64,000 nucleotides of DNA, taken from Fuscovulum sp. Lineage in GTDB: Bacteria > Pseudomonadota > Alphaproteobacteria > Rhodobacterales > Rhodobacteraceae. A program made the translations under genes and the position numbers. The DNA lies in the NCBI GenBank assembly GCA_035192965.1, contig CP136571.1, forward strand, positions 764,501-828,500, in the 5' to 3' direction. Position 1 is the first letter of the stretch. The number at the start of each line of letters is the position of its first letter. Shown here piece by piece: positions 35,582-44,566 of the stretch. The notes beneath the pieces were generated by a model. The model was not told the origin of the DNA. It was given only the letters and a program-made list of their open reading frames with translations, and did no database searches.

Positions 35582-36178
35582 TTATTGACAAGCGTTGAAT
35601 CGGTGCAGGGTGGGGCGAACCTCGGCGCGGTCGGCGGCGGGCAGGGCGGCGGCCATTTGCGCCACGGTGAGGCCGGTGATCGGGTGGGGCCAGTCGGGGG
35701 CCACGTCGCAGAGCGGGACGAGGACGAAGGCGCGGTCTTGCAGGCGGGGATGGGGCAGGATCAGCCGGTCCGGTGCAAGGGTGCGCTGGTCGTCAGCGGG
35801 CAGGTCGCGCCACTGGCGGTGGGTGGCCGGGTCGGGCAGCACGGTTTCACCGAAGGCGATCAGGTCAAGGTCCAGCGTGCGCATCCCCCAGCGGGTTTCG
35901 CGGTGGCGGCCATACCGGTCTTCGATGCGGTGCAGCAGGGCCAGCACCTGCTGCGGGCCAAGGTCGGCGGGAAGGGGTGCCGAAATTGCGGCATTCACAT
36001 AATCGGGACCGGCCCCTGCAGGGAAGCAAGGCGTTGCATATATGAGGCTGGAGATGAGAGGGCCGAGAGATGCGGCAAGGTCATCGCAGGCGCTGCGCAG
36101 GGTGATTTCGGGCGGATGCCCGTTCTGCGGCAGGTTTGCCCCGAGCGCGATGAGCAATCTTTGGCTGCTGTTCGTCAC
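35582..36178 (-). CDS. folK: 2-amino-4-hydroxy-6-hydroxymethyldihydropteridine pyrophosphokinase
   Basis: This 198-residue folate-pathway kinase transfers pyrophosphate from ATP to 6-hydroxymethyldihydropterin. It has ALGANLPQNG, PDYVNAAI, GRHRETRWGMRTLDLDLIAFG and LPHPRLQDRAFVLVPL, all diagnostic. The start is uncertain: a GTG at 36178 gives a normal length, while an ATG at 36277 would add 33 residues unlike the family. It heads the minus-strand block before rpoZ. Confidence 0.9.
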   Translation of the reverse strand: MTNSSQRLLIALGANLPQNGHPPEITLRSACDDLAASLGPLISSLIYATPCFPAGAGPDYVNAAISAPLPADLGPQQVLALLHRIEDRYGRHRETRWGMRTLDLDLIAFGETVLPDPATHRQWRDLPADDQRTLAPDRLILPHPRLQDRAFVLVPLCDVAPDWPHPITGLTVAQMAAALPAADRAEVRPTLHRFNACQ

Positions 36179-36319
36179 CTTGGATACACTTTCGTATAGC
36201 GGAACTTGAATGATTTCTAGGAGCGCTGATAACTTGGCAATGTTTCTCGGATATTTCCCTGCTTTGTCGCAGTCCACTCATGGAAAGTGTTCGGGGATTT
36301 GTTTTGAGGGGAACTCATA

Positions 36320-36895
36320 ATGTTTTACAAGGACGAACGGCTTGCGCTGTTCATCGACGGTTCAAATCTTTACGCCGCGGCCAAGGCGCTTGGGTTTGAC
36401 ATCGACTACAAGCTGTTGCGGCAGGAATTCATGCGGCGGGGGAAGCTGCTGAGGGCCTTCTACTATACCGCGCTGCTGGAGAATGACGATTATTCACCCA
36501 TCCGCCCGCTTGTGGACTGGCTGAATTACAACGGCTTTACCATGGTGACCAAGCCCGCCAAGGAATACACCGACAGCCAGGGGCGGCGGAAGGTGAAGGG
36601 GAACATGGATATCGAACTGACGGTCGATGCCATGGAGCTTGCGCCGCGGGTGGATCATATCGTGCTGTTTTCGGGCGATGGGGATTTTCGCCCGCTGGTG
36701 GAAAGCCTGCAACGACAGGGGGTTCGGGTGTCGGTCGTATCCACGATCCGCAGCCAGCCGCCGATGATCGCAGATGAATTGCGGCGGCAGGCGGACAACT
36801 TCATCGAGTTGGACGAATTGCGTGACGTGATCGGTCGCCCGCCGCGTGAGCCGCGCCCGGGTGAGCGGGAAGAGGTTGCGGTAGACGTGAAGTGA
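36320..36895 (+). CDS. NYN domain (LabA/DUF88-like) protein
   Basis: This is a 191-residue PIN-like NYN-domain protein, probably an RNase. It has acidic active-site residues in ALFIDGSNLY (Asp near residue 14), GNMDIELTVDAM and VLFSGDGDFRPLV. LabA-like relatives in alphaproteobacteria are common beside folK/rpoZ. It is divergent from folK and coupled to the next gene by a 4-bp overlap. Confidence 0.88.
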   Translation: MFYKDERLALFIDGSNLYAAAKALGFDIDYKLLRQEFMRRGKLLRAFYYTALLENDDYSPIRPLVDWLNYNGFTMVTKPAKEYTDSQGRRKVKGNMDIELTVDAMELAPRVDHIVLFSGDGDFRPLVESLQRQGVRVSVVSTIRSQPPMIADELRRQADNFIELDELRDVIGRPPREPRPGEREEVAVDVK

Positions 36896-37419
36896 TTGCG
36901 GCATCCAAAGCTGCGGACCCCGCGCCCGACGTGTTTGACTACACGCTGGAGGCGGGGGATGCGCTGGCATGGGAACGGGTGTCGCCTGCCTATCGCAAGC
37001 GGGACAGGCTGGCGCTAGCGGCGAGCCTGTTTGCGGGGTTTGGTCTGCTGAAGATGCTGTCGGGTAAGCTGGAGGATGTGCCGGGTCTGCACAGCCTGCC
37101 TGCGGCTTTCATCCTTATGGCGCTGCCATTGGTGATGGTGGGGCTGTTTCAATACCATGACCGGCGGCAGCGTGCGAAGGCGCGGGCGAGCGGTGAGATG
37201 CGGCTGGAGGTTTGGCCCGACCGGATGATCGAGCATCGCACAGACCGGCGCGAGCCGCTGGTTCTGGGCGGGCGGTCGCTGCGCGCGCTGCGCGAGACGC
37301 GGGATCATGTGTTCCTGACTTTTGGGCGTGAAGATGTGGTGATCCTGCCCGCCCGCGCCTTTGCAACGCCTGCGGCGAAAGCGGATTTTGTCACGCATTG
37401 GCGCGCAAAGATTGGCTGA
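36892..37419 (+). CDS. YcxB-like membrane protein
   Basis: This 175-residue protein has two central hydrophobic helices (~residues 42-60 and 65-85). A soluble C-terminal domain ends VVILPARAFATPAAKADFV, resembling the YcxB C-terminal domain (xxIPKRAF). The GTG start overlaps the NYN gene stop. Function unknown. Confidence 0.65.
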   Translation: MIAASKAADPAPDVFDYTLEAGDALAWERVSPAYRKRDRLALAASLFAGFGLLKMLSGKLEDVPGLHSLPAAFILMALPLVMVGLFQYHDRRQRAKARASGEMRLEVWPDRMIEHRTDRREPLVLGGRSLRALRETRDHVFLTFGREDVVILPARAFATPAAKADFVTHWRAKIG

Positions 37420-37458
37420 CGCCTTGTCGCGCGGGGCGCGGCGGTCCATCTGGGGCGC

Positions 37459-37896
37459 ATGATCCTTGGCTCCGCCCTGTTTGGCCTGTTCCTTGCCGCC
37501 TTTGTCGCGGCGACGTTGATTCCCTTTCAATCCGAGATCATCTTTGCGGGCATGATCGTGGCCGAGCCGGAACGCTTTGGCGTGATCCTGCTGGTGGCGT
37601 CGGTGGGCAATGTGCTGGGGTCCTGCCTGAACTATGCGCTGGGGCGCGGGCTGATGCAGCTGCGCGTGATGGAGCGGTTCCGCATCCCGGAGGAGGCGCT
37701 GCGCCGGGCCGAGGCGTGGTTTCGCCGCTGGGGGGTGTGGTCGCTGCTGCTGTCATGGTTGCCGCTGGGCGATGTGCTGACGGTGGTGGCAGGCACCTTG
37801 CGCACGCCGTTCTGGCTGTTTGCGCTGTTGGTGAGCATCGCCAAGACGGGGCGGTATCTGGTGCTTGGGCTGATCACGCTGGGGTTCGTGGGGTAA
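37459..37896 (+). CDS. YqaA/DedA-type (VTT domain) membrane protein
   Basis: This 145-residue protein has four hydrophobic segments. It starts LFLAAFVAATLIPFQSEIIFAGM and includes GNVLGSCLNYALGRG and SWLPLGDVLTVVAGTLR, the pattern of the YqaA branch of the SNARE-associated/DedA family. Members are thought to act in membrane lipid or ion homeostasis. It probably belongs with the two preceding genes. Confidence 0.82.
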   Translation: MILGSALFGLFLAAFVAATLIPFQSEIIFAGMIVAEPERFGVILLVASVGNVLGSCLNYALGRGLMQLRVMERFRIPEEALRRAEAWFRRWGVWSLLLSWLPLGDVLTVVAGTLRTPFWLFALLVSIAKTGRYLVLGLITLGFVG

Positions 37897-37972
37897 GGCG
37901 AGGCGGCAGGTTGCGGTTTACCAAGGCCGAGTTTGGCCCTAAATCAGGGATAACCGAGCACGAGGCCGCCTG

Positions 37973-38923
37973 ATGACCCTTCCGCCCCTGACCCTGTATC
38001 TGGCCGCGCCGCGCGGGTTTTGCGCCGGAGTGGACCGCGCGATCAAGATCGTCGAGATGGCGATCGAAAAATGGGGTGCGCCGGTCTTTGTGCGGCATGA
38101 GATCGTGCACAACAAATACGTGGTCGACGGGCTGCGCGCCAAGGGGGCTGTGTTCGTCGAGGAGCTGGATGACTGCCCGCTTGACCGGCCGGTTGTGTTT
38201 TCCGCCCATGGCGTGCCGAAGGCCGTGCCGGCCGAGGCGGCGCGGCGCGAGATGATCGCGGTGGATGCGACCTGCCCGCTGGTGACCAAGGTGCATAACG
38301 AGGCGGCGCGGCACAGCGAGAACGGGTTGCAGATGATCATGATCGGTCATGCAGGGCATCCCGAAACGGTGGGGACCATGGGGCAGTTGCCGGAGGGCGA
38401 GGTGCTGCTGGTCGAGACGGTCGAGGATGTGGCGGGGCTGGTGGTGCGTGACCCGGGCAAGCTGGCCTTTATCACCCAGACCACGCTGTCGGTGGATGAC
38501 ACGGCGGATATCGCGGCGGCGCTGACGGCGCGGTTCCCGGCCATCGTGGCGCCGGCGCATGACGACATCTGCTATGCCACCACCAACCGCCAGATGGCGG
38601 TGAAGGCGATGGCGGGCAAGATTGACGCGCTGCTGGTGATCGGGGCGCCGAATTCATCCAACTCCAAGCGGCTGGTGGAGGTGGGGGCCAATGCAGGCTG
38701 CGCCTATGCGCAACTGATCCAGCGGGCCACGGATATCGACTGGCGGGCGCTGGAGGGTATTCGCAGCGTCGGGATCACGGCGGGGGCGAGCGCGCCGGAA
38801 GTATTGGTGAATGAGGTGATCGACGCCTTCCGTGCGCGGTTCGACACGGTGGTGGAGCCGGTGGAGACCGCGGTGGAGACGGTGGAGTTCAAGGTGCCCC
38901 GCATCTTGCGCGAGCCTGCATGA
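37973..38923 (+). CDS. ispH: 4-hydroxy-3-methylbut-2-enyl diphosphate reductase
   Basis: This 316-residue [4Fe-4S] enzyme catalyses the last step of the MEP isoprenoid pathway, giving IPP and DMAPP. The three cluster cysteines are in [21 protein letters not shown] and [10 protein letters not shown], and the substrate-binding NSSNSKRL box is present. Its stop overlaps the next gene by ATGA. Confidence 0.96.
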   Translation: MTLPPLTLYLAAPRGFCAGVDRAIKIVEMAIEKWGAPVFVRHEIVHNKYVVDGLRAKGAVFVEELDDCPLDRPVVFSAHGVPKAVPAEAARREMIAVDATCPLVTKVHNEAARHSENGLQMIMIGHAGHPETVGTMGQLPEGEVLLVETVEDVAGLVVRDPGKLAFITQTTLSVDDTADIAAALTARFPAIVAPAHDDICYATTNRQMAVKAMAGKIDALLVIGAPNSSNSKRLVEVGANAGCAYAQLIQRATDIDWRALEGIRSVGITAGASAPEVLVNEVIDAFRARFDTVVEPVETAVETVEFKVPRILREPA

Positions 38924-39375
38924 GCGATTGGGTGGTCTTTGAGGCCACCGTTGAGCCGGTGGAGTGGGGCCGCGCGACCTATACCCTGCTGCGTTTGCCT
39001 GAGGACGCAGCCGAGGCCCTGCTGGCACAGGGCGCCAAGCGGGTGGAGGGCGAGATCAACGAGCATCCGGTGAACCTTGCCCTGTCGCGCGCGCCGGTGG
39101 TGGAGGGGGTGTTCCTCTGGGCGGGGGCATCGCTGCTGGATCGGTTGGGGATCAGCCCCGGCGAGGTGCTGGAGGTGCGGCTGCGGCCTGCGCCGGACGA
39201 TCAGGTGGACACGCCTGAGGATGTGGCGCTGGCCCTGCGGCATGCTGACCTGACCGCGGTCTGGGAGGGGCTGACGGCTGGCAAGCGGCGCGGATTGCTG
39301 TATCAGATCGGCACGGCCAAGACCGCCCCCACGCGCGCCAAGCGCATTGATGCCCTGATCAAGAGCCTGACATGA
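38920..39375 (+). CDS. DUF1905/YdeI (OmpD-associated) family protein
   Basis: This is a 151-residue soluble protein. The N-terminal beta-rich part ([20 protein letters not shown]) matches DUF1905. The C-terminal part [30 protein letters not shown] matches the YdeI/bacteriocin-resistance helical end. The function is not established. It is coupled to ispH and to the next gene by 4-bp overlaps. Confidence 0.8.
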   Translation: MSDWVVFEATVEPVEWGRATYTLLRLPEDAAEALLAQGAKRVEGEINEHPVNLALSRAPVVEGVFLWAGASLLDRLGISPGEVLEVRLRPAPDDQVDTPEDVALALRHADLTAVWEGLTAGKRRGLLYQIGTAKTAPTRAKRIDALIKSLT

Positions 39376-39827
39376 CATCCATTCCCCGTTCTGCGCTGAT
39401 GCTGGGTCTTGCCGGGTTGATCCCGTTCCTCTGGGGGGCGGCGAATGTGCTGTTTCCCGCGACAGTGGGCTGGGGCGGGCAGTGGATGAGCCCGTTGTTC
39501 ATGGGCACCTATGTCAGCCTGACCTATGGGACGGTGATCCTGTCTTTCATGTCGGGCGTGCTATGGGGCTTTGCAACGCGGGCCGAGGGGCAGGCGGCCG
39601 CGCTGGGATATGGGCTGTCGGTGATCCCGGCGCTTTGGGCCTTTTTCATGGTGAATGGCGATCCGGGCGATGCGGCGGTGAACCTGTTCGCAGGCTTTGC
39701 CGGGCTGTTGATGCTGGACGGGTTCTTTGCGCGGCAGGGGCTGACGCCGCCATGGTGGATGCGGCTGCGCGGGCTGCTGACGGCGGTGGTGCTGGCCTGT
39801 CTGGCGGTGCCCATTCTGCTTGAGTGA
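39372..39827 (+). CDS. DUF3429 membrane protein
   Basis: This 151-residue protein has about five transmembrane helices. It starts SALMLGLAGLIPFLWGAA and contains TYGTVILSFMSGVLWGFATR, as in the DUF3429 family. The function is unknown. It is the last gene of the ispH unit, followed by hairpins at 39830-39867. Confidence 0.8.
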   Translation: MTSIPRSALMLGLAGLIPFLWGAANVLFPATVGWGGQWMSPLFMGTYVSLTYGTVILSFMSGVLWGFATRAEGQAAALGYGLSVIPALWAFFMVNGDPGDAAVNLFAGFAGLLMLDGFFARQGLTPPWWMRLRGLLTAVVLACLAVPILLE

Positions 39828-39829
39828 AC

Positions 39830-39912
39830 GATTTTTCTGCGAAAAATCAGGGGGCGTTCCGCCCCCTCGGCCTGCGGCCTCACCCCCTGAGGATATTTTG
39901 GCAGAGAAGAGG
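39830..39912. repeat. Extragenic hairpin element (copy B) with GGATATTTT tail
   Basis: Three parts lie between DUF3429 and rnhA. The 19-nt hairpin GATTTTTCTGCGAAAAATC is at 39830-39848. A perfect 8-bp hairpin AGGGGGCG-TTC-CGCCCCCT is at 39849-39867. The conserved tail GGATATTTTGGCAGAGAAGA occupies 39891-39910. The tail recurs at four other places in the window. The first two hairpins may also end the upstream transcript. Confidence 0.7.
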
Positions 39913-39966
39913 GGCTTGGTTGACGGTTGGGGGACGGCTGCCTAAACGAGGTCAAAAGGAGCCGCC

Positions 39967-40428
39967 ATGCCAGAACTTTACGCCTATACCGATGGTGCCT
40001 GTTCGGGCAATCCGGGCCCCGGAGGATGGGGTGTGCTTTTGCTGGCGCGAGAGTCGGGGGCGGTGGTGAAGGAGCGCACGTTGCAGGGCGGCGAGGCGAT
40101 GACCACCAACAACCGGATGGAGTTGCTGGCGGCGATTTCGGCACTGGAGACGCTGGCGCGCCCGTCGGAGATCATCATCGTGACCGACAGCGCCTATGTG
40201 AAGAATGGCGTGACGGAATGGATCCATGGCTGGAAGCGCAATGGATGGCGCACAGCGGGGCGTGATCCAGTGAAGAATGCCGATCTGTGGCAGCGGCTGG
40301 ATGCGGCGCAGGCGCGCCACAAGGTGGATTGGCGCTGGATCAAGGGCCATGCCGGGCATGAGGAAAACGAGCGGGCCGATGCGCTGGCGCGGGCGGGGAT
40401 GGCCCCGTTCAAGGCGAAGAGCGCATGA
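39967..40428 (+). CDS. rnhA: Ribonuclease HI
   Basis: This 153-residue enzyme degrades RNA in RNA-DNA hybrids. The catalytic acids are visible in [26 protein letters not shown] and VTDSAYV, with the late His/Asp region [17 protein letters not shown]. Length is standard. Its stop overlaps the next gene by 4 bp. Confidence 0.95.
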   Translation: MPELYAYTDGACSGNPGPGGWGVLLLARESGAVVKERTLQGGEAMTTNNRMELLAAISALETLARPSEIIIVTDSAYVKNGVTEWIHGWKRNGWRTAGRDPVKNADLWQRLDAAQARHKVDWRWIKGHAGHEENERADALARAGMAPFKAKSA

Positions 40429-41090
40429 TTGCGCCGGGCCTTGCCCTGCCGGCCGAGGCGCTGCTGTCGACGCTGGATTACGCATCGGTCGCGATATTCG
40501 CGCTGACGGGTGCGCTGGTGGCGAGCCGGTCGCAGCTGGATATCGTGGGGTTCATCTTTGTGGCCTGCCTGACCGCGGTGGGGGGTGGCACGCTGCGCGA
40601 TGTGCTGCTGGATCGCGCGCCACTGTGGACCTCGGATCCGTTGCTGCTTTTGGTGGCGACGGTGGCGGCGGTGCTGGTGTTTTTTGGCGCGCATCGGCTG
40701 GAAAGCCGTTATCGCGCGTTGGAGTGGCTGGATGCCTTTGCGCTTGCCGTGGCGGTGCCGGCGGGGGTGGGGGTGGCGCTGGCCGAAGGGTTGGGCTGGC
40801 CTGTGGTTCTGGTGATGGGGATGGTGACAGGCTGCATGGGCGGGCTGATGCGCGATGTGGTGTGCAACGAGGTGCCGCTGGTGTTGAAGCAGGGCGAGCT
40901 TTACGTGACTTGCGCTTTTTGCGGGGCGGGGGTGGCGGTGCTGCTGGGTGGAGCCGGGGCCGAGGGGTGGCAGGCGTTGCTGGGCTGTGCGGTGGTGACG
41001 CTGATCCTGCGGGCGGGGAGTTTGCGCTTTGGCTGGCGGTTGCCAGTGTACAAGGCGCGGCCGCCGCGGCCGGGATCGCCCAAACGGTGA
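40425..41090 (+). CDS. TRIC-type cation channel family (YicG/UPF0126) protein
   Basis: This 221-residue membrane protein has seven hydrophobic segments and two glycine-rich repeats, [13 protein letters not shown] and [11 protein letters not shown], which mark the trimeric intracellular cation channel / UPF0126 family. It is coupled to rnhA by ATGA. The role in bacteria is uncertain; a link to monovalent cation or glycine transport has been proposed for relatives. Confidence 0.88.
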   Translation: MIAPGLALPAEALLSTLDYASVAIFALTGALVASRSQLDIVGFIFVACLTAVGGGTLRDVLLDRAPLWTSDPLLLLVATVAAVLVFFGAHRLESRYRALEWLDAFALAVAVPAGVGVALAEGLGWPVVLVMGMVTGCMGGLMRDVVCNEVPLVLKQGELYVTCAFCGAGVAVLLGGAGAEGWQALLGCAVVTLILRAGSLRFGWRLPVYKARPPRPGSPKR

Positions 41091-41106
41091 GACTTGTCAG
41101 GCTTTA

Positions 41107-41128
41107 GGTGAACGGTTATTCGTTTACC
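41107..41128. promoter_or_regulatory. Inverted repeat overlapping the start of the TetR-like gene
   Basis: GGTGAACG-GTTATT-CGTTTACC has 8-bp arms with one mismatch and a 6-bp spacer. It lies directly before the ATG at 41129. Size and position fit an autoregulatory TetR-family operator. No Shine-Dalgarno is visible between it and the ATG, so a leaderless transcript or a GTG start at 41108 inside the repeat are possible. Confidence 0.45.
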
Positions 41129-41617
41129 ATGGGTAGACCGCGCAGCGTTCCGGATGATGAGGTGTTTTCAGCCATCCTTGGCCTTTTGGCCGAAGGGGGA
41201 GAGGGCGCTGTGTCCTTTGGGACCGTGTCGAAGGTTTGCGGATTGGCCCCGCCAACATTGGTGCAGCGCTATGGTGACCGGGCCGGGATGCTGCGCGCGG
41301 CTTTGGCGCAGGGCTGGGATTGCGTGATGGAGGCGGGCGAGCGCTTTGCCGCCGCAGAGGAAAGCGCGCAGGGATTTCTGAAGGCGCTGGCGGGCGTCTT
41401 GCCGCCCGCGCTGGTGCTGGCGAGCCTGTCCGATCCGGTGGCGGCCGCGCGTGCGGCAGAGTGGCGGCACGCGGTGGAGCGTGTGCTGGCGGCAAAGCTG
41501 GGCTGTCGCGACGAGGCGGCGGCGATGATGTTTGCGGCCTGGCAGGGGCGGTTGATCTGGGAACCGGCGGGCGGAGCGGGGTTCAAGCTGAAGGATGCCG
41601 CGCGGCGGCTGGGTTAG
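41129..41617 (+). CDS. TetR-like transcriptional regulator
   Basis: This 162-residue protein has an N-terminal helix-turn-helix (SFGTVSKVCGLAPPTLVQRYGDRAGML), preceded by the typical GRPRSV opening. A helical C-terminal ligand domain follows. ATG 41129 was chosen by similarity to MGRPR starts; GTG 41108 is possible. It lies 38 bp after the TRIC gene and may share its transcript. The effector and targets are unknown. Confidence 0.75.
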   Translation: MGRPRSVPDDEVFSAILGLLAEGGEGAVSFGTVSKVCGLAPPTLVQRYGDRAGMLRAALAQGWDCVMEAGERFAAAEESAQGFLKALAGVLPPALVLASLSDPVAAARAAEWRHAVERVLAAKLGCRDEAAAMMFAAWQGRLIWEPAGGAGFKLKDAARRLG

Positions 41618-41632
41618 GCAATCTGGGCTGCC

Positions 41633-41869
41633 CTATTTCGAGACGTATTTCTGCCAGAGCCAGATCAGCGCCATGGCCCCGATGATTGCGCCGACAAAGG
41701 CTGCAACCCAGCCGGTGACTGAAACCAAGAAGCGCAGGATGCCCCAGCCGACAAGCGCGCCGCCGATGCCGATGGCGATGGTGGTGGGTACATCCGTCTG
41801 AACCCGCATGAAGCGGGTGGCGAGAAAGCCTGCTGCGGCACCGATGACGATCAGGATGAGGATGGGCAT
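41633..41869 (-). CDS. GlsB/YeaQ/YmgE family (transglycosylase-associated) membrane protein
   Basis: This is a 78-residue protein with three hydrophobic helices and a glycine-rich IGIGGALVGWGILRF segment, the family pattern of small stress-linked membrane proteins. The ATG 41869 has AAAGG upstream; the frame before it is non-coding. It is convergent with the TetR-like gene. Confidence 0.8.
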   Translation of the reverse strand: MPILILIVIGAAAGFLATRFMRVQTDVPTTIAIGIGGALVGWGILRFLVSVTGWVAAFVGAIIGAMALIWLWQKYVSK

Positions 41870-41924
41870 GGCGACCTTTGCTGTGAACGCGTGTGCTGCG
41901 CAGATCATGGCGCGGGTGGGCGGT

Positions 41925-42821
41925 TCAGTCCAGCAGTTCGGGAAGGGTAAAGCCGCGCAGGAATTCGGTGGGGTCTTGCGGTTTCTTGCCTTCGCGCTGG
42001 GCGAGGGTGATCTGCACCGTGCCCGTGCCGCAGGCGATGGTCAGGCCGTTGAGGACGGTGCCGGGGGCACCGCTGCCGGGGGCGAGTCGGGAGCGCAGGA
42101 GTTTCAGCCGCTCACCCCCCGCCATGCACCATGCGCCGGGGAAGGGCGACAAGGCGCGGATCTGGCGGTCGATTTCGGGGGCGGGGCGGGTCCAGTCGAT
42201 GCGGGCCTCAAGCTTGTCGATCTTGGTGGCGTAGGTGATGCCCTCGGCCGGTTGTGGCGCGGGGGTGAGGGTGGGAAGGGCGTCGAGCGCGTCGAGGATC
42301 AAGCGCGCGCCCATCTGGGACAGGCGATCGTGCAGGTCTTGCGTGGTTTCTTGGATGCCGATGGCGGTGGATTCCCGCAGCAGGACGGGGCCGGTATCAA
42401 GGCCCGCCTCCATCTGCATGATGCAGATGCCGGTTTCCGCGTCGCCGGCCATGATGGCGCGGTGGATTGGGGCCGCGCCGCGCCAGCGGGGCAGGAGCGA
42501 GGCGTGGATGTTCAGGCAGCCGTGGCGCGGGGCATCTAGCACTGCTTGGGGCAGGATCAGGCCATAGGCGACGACGACCGCGATATCCGCGCCAAGGGCA
42601 GCAAAGGCGGCTTGGTCTTCGGGGGATTTCAGGCTGATGGGGTGGCGGACGGGCAGGCCGAGCTGAGTGGCGCGGGCATGGACTGAGGTGGGGCGAAGCT
42701 CCTTTCCCCGGCCCGCGGGGCGGGGTGGTTGGGTGTAGACGGCGAGGATATCATGCTTTGCGGTGAGGGCGTCGAGGATGGGGACCGAAAAATCCGGCGT
42801 GCCCAAAAAAACGATCTTCAT
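41925..42821 (-). CDS. fmt: Methionyl-tRNA formyltransferase
   Basis: This 298-residue enzyme formylates initiator Met-tRNA with 10-formyl-tetrahydrofolate. It has [16 protein letters not shown] and the catalytic [16 protein letters not shown] with the Asn/His/Asp set (Asp in [10 protein letters not shown]). A C-terminal tRNA-binding domain follows. It overlaps the upstream deformylase-like gene by 4 bp; deformylase reverses its modification, so the pair is functionally linked. Confidence 0.95.
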   Translation of the reverse strand: MKIVFLGTPDFSVPILDALTAKHDILAVYTQPPRPAGRGKELRPTSVHARATQLGLPVRHPISLKSPEDQAAFAALGADIAVVVAYGLILPQAVLDAPRHGCLNIHASLLPRWRGAAPIHRAIMAGDAETGICIMQMEAGLDTGPVLLRESTAIGIQETTQDLHDRLSQMGARLILDALDALPTLTPAPQPAEGITYATKIDKLEARIDWTRPAPEIDRQIRALSPFPGAWCMAGGERLKLLRSRLAPGSGAPGTVLNGLTIACGTGTVQITLAQREGKKPQDPTEFLRGFTLPELLD

Positions 42822-43321
42822 CCCCGCCTCCGCAGCTTTTCCGCCTTGGCCAGCAGCATCTTGCGTTTGAGTGGTGAGAGATGGTCGAAATACATCTTGC
42901 CGGCCAGATGGTCGATCTGATGCTGCGCCGAGGTTGCCCAGAGATGGACGAAATCGCGATCTTCGATTTCGCCCTTTTCGTTCAGGTAGCGGACGGTGAC
43001 GGCTCGGGGGCGGGTGATGAGGGCCGACACGCCGGGAAGGTTGGGCGAGGCTTCCTCGTGGTCGCGGGGTTGCACGCTGGCATGCAGGATTTCGGGGTTC
43101 GCCATGCGGATGGCCTGCCCGCGTTCGGTGGAACAATCCACGACGGCAAGACGCAGGGGGATACCGATCTGCACGGCGGCGAGTCCGTAGCCGGGCATGG
43201 CCTCCATCGTGTCGATCATGTCGGCCCAGATGGCGCGGATGTCATCGGTGATGGCGGCCACGGTGGCGGCGGGGGTTTTCAGGATCGGGTGCGGCCAGGG
43301 CAGACAGGGGCGCGCGGTCAT
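42818..43321 (-). CDS. Peptide deformylase-like protein lacking catalytic residues
   Basis: This 167-residue protein aligns along its length with peptide deformylase, but the key motifs are altered. Motif 1 is [10 protein letters not shown] (Pro replaced by Val). Motif 2 reads EASPNLPGV, so the metal-binding Cys of EGCLS is missing. Motif 3 is QHQIDHL, with the catalytic Glu of HExxH replaced by Gln. The two His ligands remain. It is kept in frame between an active def gene and fmt with exact 4-bp overlaps on both sides. It is probably not a deformylase; a regulatory or binding role is inferred. Confidence 0.85.
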   Translation of the reverse strand: MTARPCLPWPHPILKTPAATVAAITDDIRAIWADMIDTMEAMPGYGLAAVQIGIPLRLAVVDCSTERGQAIRMANPEILHASVQPRDHEEASPNLPGVSALITRPRAVTVRYLNEKGEIEDRDFVHLWATSAQHQIDHLAGKMYFDHLSPLKRKMLLAKAEKLRRRG

Positions 43322-43824
43322 GCCGGGGCCTGCGCTGCGGAATAGGCATGAAGCGCGGTCGCGCGGGCGGCTGGTGAAAGGCGGTCGAAGGTCACGATCC
43401 CATCGAGATGGTCATATTCGTGCTGTGCGCAGATCGCGGCGAAACCGGAGAGGGTTTCGTCTTGGGTGGTGCCATCAAGATCGGTCCAGCGCAGGTGAAT
43501 GTCGGTGGCGCGGGTGATATCGGTGGTGATGCCGGGGATGGAGAGGCAACCTTCGATCCCGGTGGCAGTGGTGTCAGAGCGCCAGAGAATTTCGGGGTTC
43601 AGGCAGATGCGCGGGGCGGGGGTGCCTTCCTTCCATGTGACATCCATCACGAAGAGCCGGATCGGATGGCCCACCTGAGGTGCGGCAAGGCCACGGCCGG
43701 GGGCGGCATACATGGTTTCCAGCATGTCGGCGGCGAGTTTGCGGACCGCGTCGGTCAGCGGGGCGGGTGCGCAGGGGGTGGACAGGCACGGATCGGGCCA
43801 ATGCAGGATGGGCAGAACGGTCAT
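43318..43824 (-). CDS. def: Peptide deformylase (second paralog)
   Basis: This is a 168-residue metalloenzyme removing N-formyl groups from nascent proteins. All three motifs are intact: GRGLAAPQVG, EGCLSIPG and QHEYDHLDG. It is more divergent than the next paralog (for example LHWPDPCLSTPC at the N-terminus), so it may have a different peptide preference. It overlaps both neighbours by 4 bp. Confidence 0.9.
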   Translation of the reverse strand: MTVLPILHWPDPCLSTPCAPAPLTDAVRKLAADMLETMYAAPGRGLAAPQVGHPIRLFVMDVTWKEGTPAPRICLNPEILWRSDTTATGIEGCLSIPGITTDITRATDIHLRWTDLDGTTQDETLSGFAAICAQHEYDHLDGIVTFDRLSPAARATALHAYSAAQAPA

Positions 43825-44345
43825 TCCCCGAACCGCGCACGTTCGCGTTTCAGCTTTTCCATCTTGCGGGTGATCATCTGGCGCTTCAGGGGGCCGAGAT
43901 AGTCGATGAACAGCTTGCCGTTGAGATGGTCGATTTCATGCTGCACGCAGGTGGCCCAGAGGCCGGCGAACTGCTCTTCCTGATGTTTCCCATCAAGACC
44001 CAGCCAGCGGACGCGCACCTCGGCGGGGCGCTGCACATCGGCATATTGGTCGGGGATGGAAAGGCAGCCTTCCTCATAGCTGGAGAGTTCTTCGGAAACC
44101 CAGGTGATTTCCGGGTTGAACAGGGCGATGGGGCGGGGGGGATCGGTGTCGCCCTTGACGCAATCCATCACGACCAGCCGTTTCATCACCCCGATCTGCG
44201 GCGCGGCAAGGCCGATACCCGGTGCCGCATACATGGTTTGCAGCATGTCTTCGGCGAGTTGGCCAAGTTCGGGCGTGATCTCGGCGACGGGATCGCAGAG
44301 CTTCTTGAGGCGCGGGTCGGGATGGAGCAGGATGGGGCGGATCAT
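43821..44345 (-). CDS. def: Peptide deformylase (housekeeping type)
   Basis: This is a 174-residue deformylase with canonical GIGLAAPQIG, EEGCLSIPDQ and QHEIDHLNGKLF. It is the first of four genes def-def-(def-like)-fmt on the minus strand. The ATG 44345 matches MIRPILLHPDPRLKK at the family start. The 221 bp upstream separate it from the divergent aminotransferase gene. Confidence 0.95.
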   Translation of the reverse strand: MIRPILLHPDPRLKKLCDPVAEITPELGQLAEDMLQTMYAAPGIGLAAPQIGVMKRLVVMDCVKGDTDPPRPIALFNPEITWVSEELSSYEEGCLSIPDQYADVQRPAEVRVRWLGLDGKHQEEQFAGLWATCVQHEIDHLNGKLFIDYLGPLKRQMITRKMEKLKRERARFGE

Positions 44346-44443
44346 GTCGCATGATTTACGGAAAACCGGCCTTTCGCGCAATGGCGGGGCGTGAGGGGCG
44401 CAGAGGGTAATTTGTCGGGAAGTAAGTTTCGATTTATCGCGGG

Positions 44444-44469
44444 TTGTCAGAAAAATTTCTCTCTATAAT
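44444..44469 (+). promoter_or_regulatory. Candidate promoter of the PatB-like gene
   Basis: A perfect TATAAT at 44464-44469 is preceded by TTGTCA at 44444-44449. The 14-bp spacer is shorter than the usual 17. The surrounding 44405-44500 is clearly AT-richer than the rest of the window. The -10 is convincing, the -35 pairing less so. Confidence 0.45.
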
Positions 44470-44566
44470 CGAATATGAAAGAAAATTTTTCACGTTTGAA
44501 AATCTGGGTTGGAACAAGCGTCCGGCGTTGCTATTCCTGTCCGGGACCACAGAACAGAGGGCCGAG

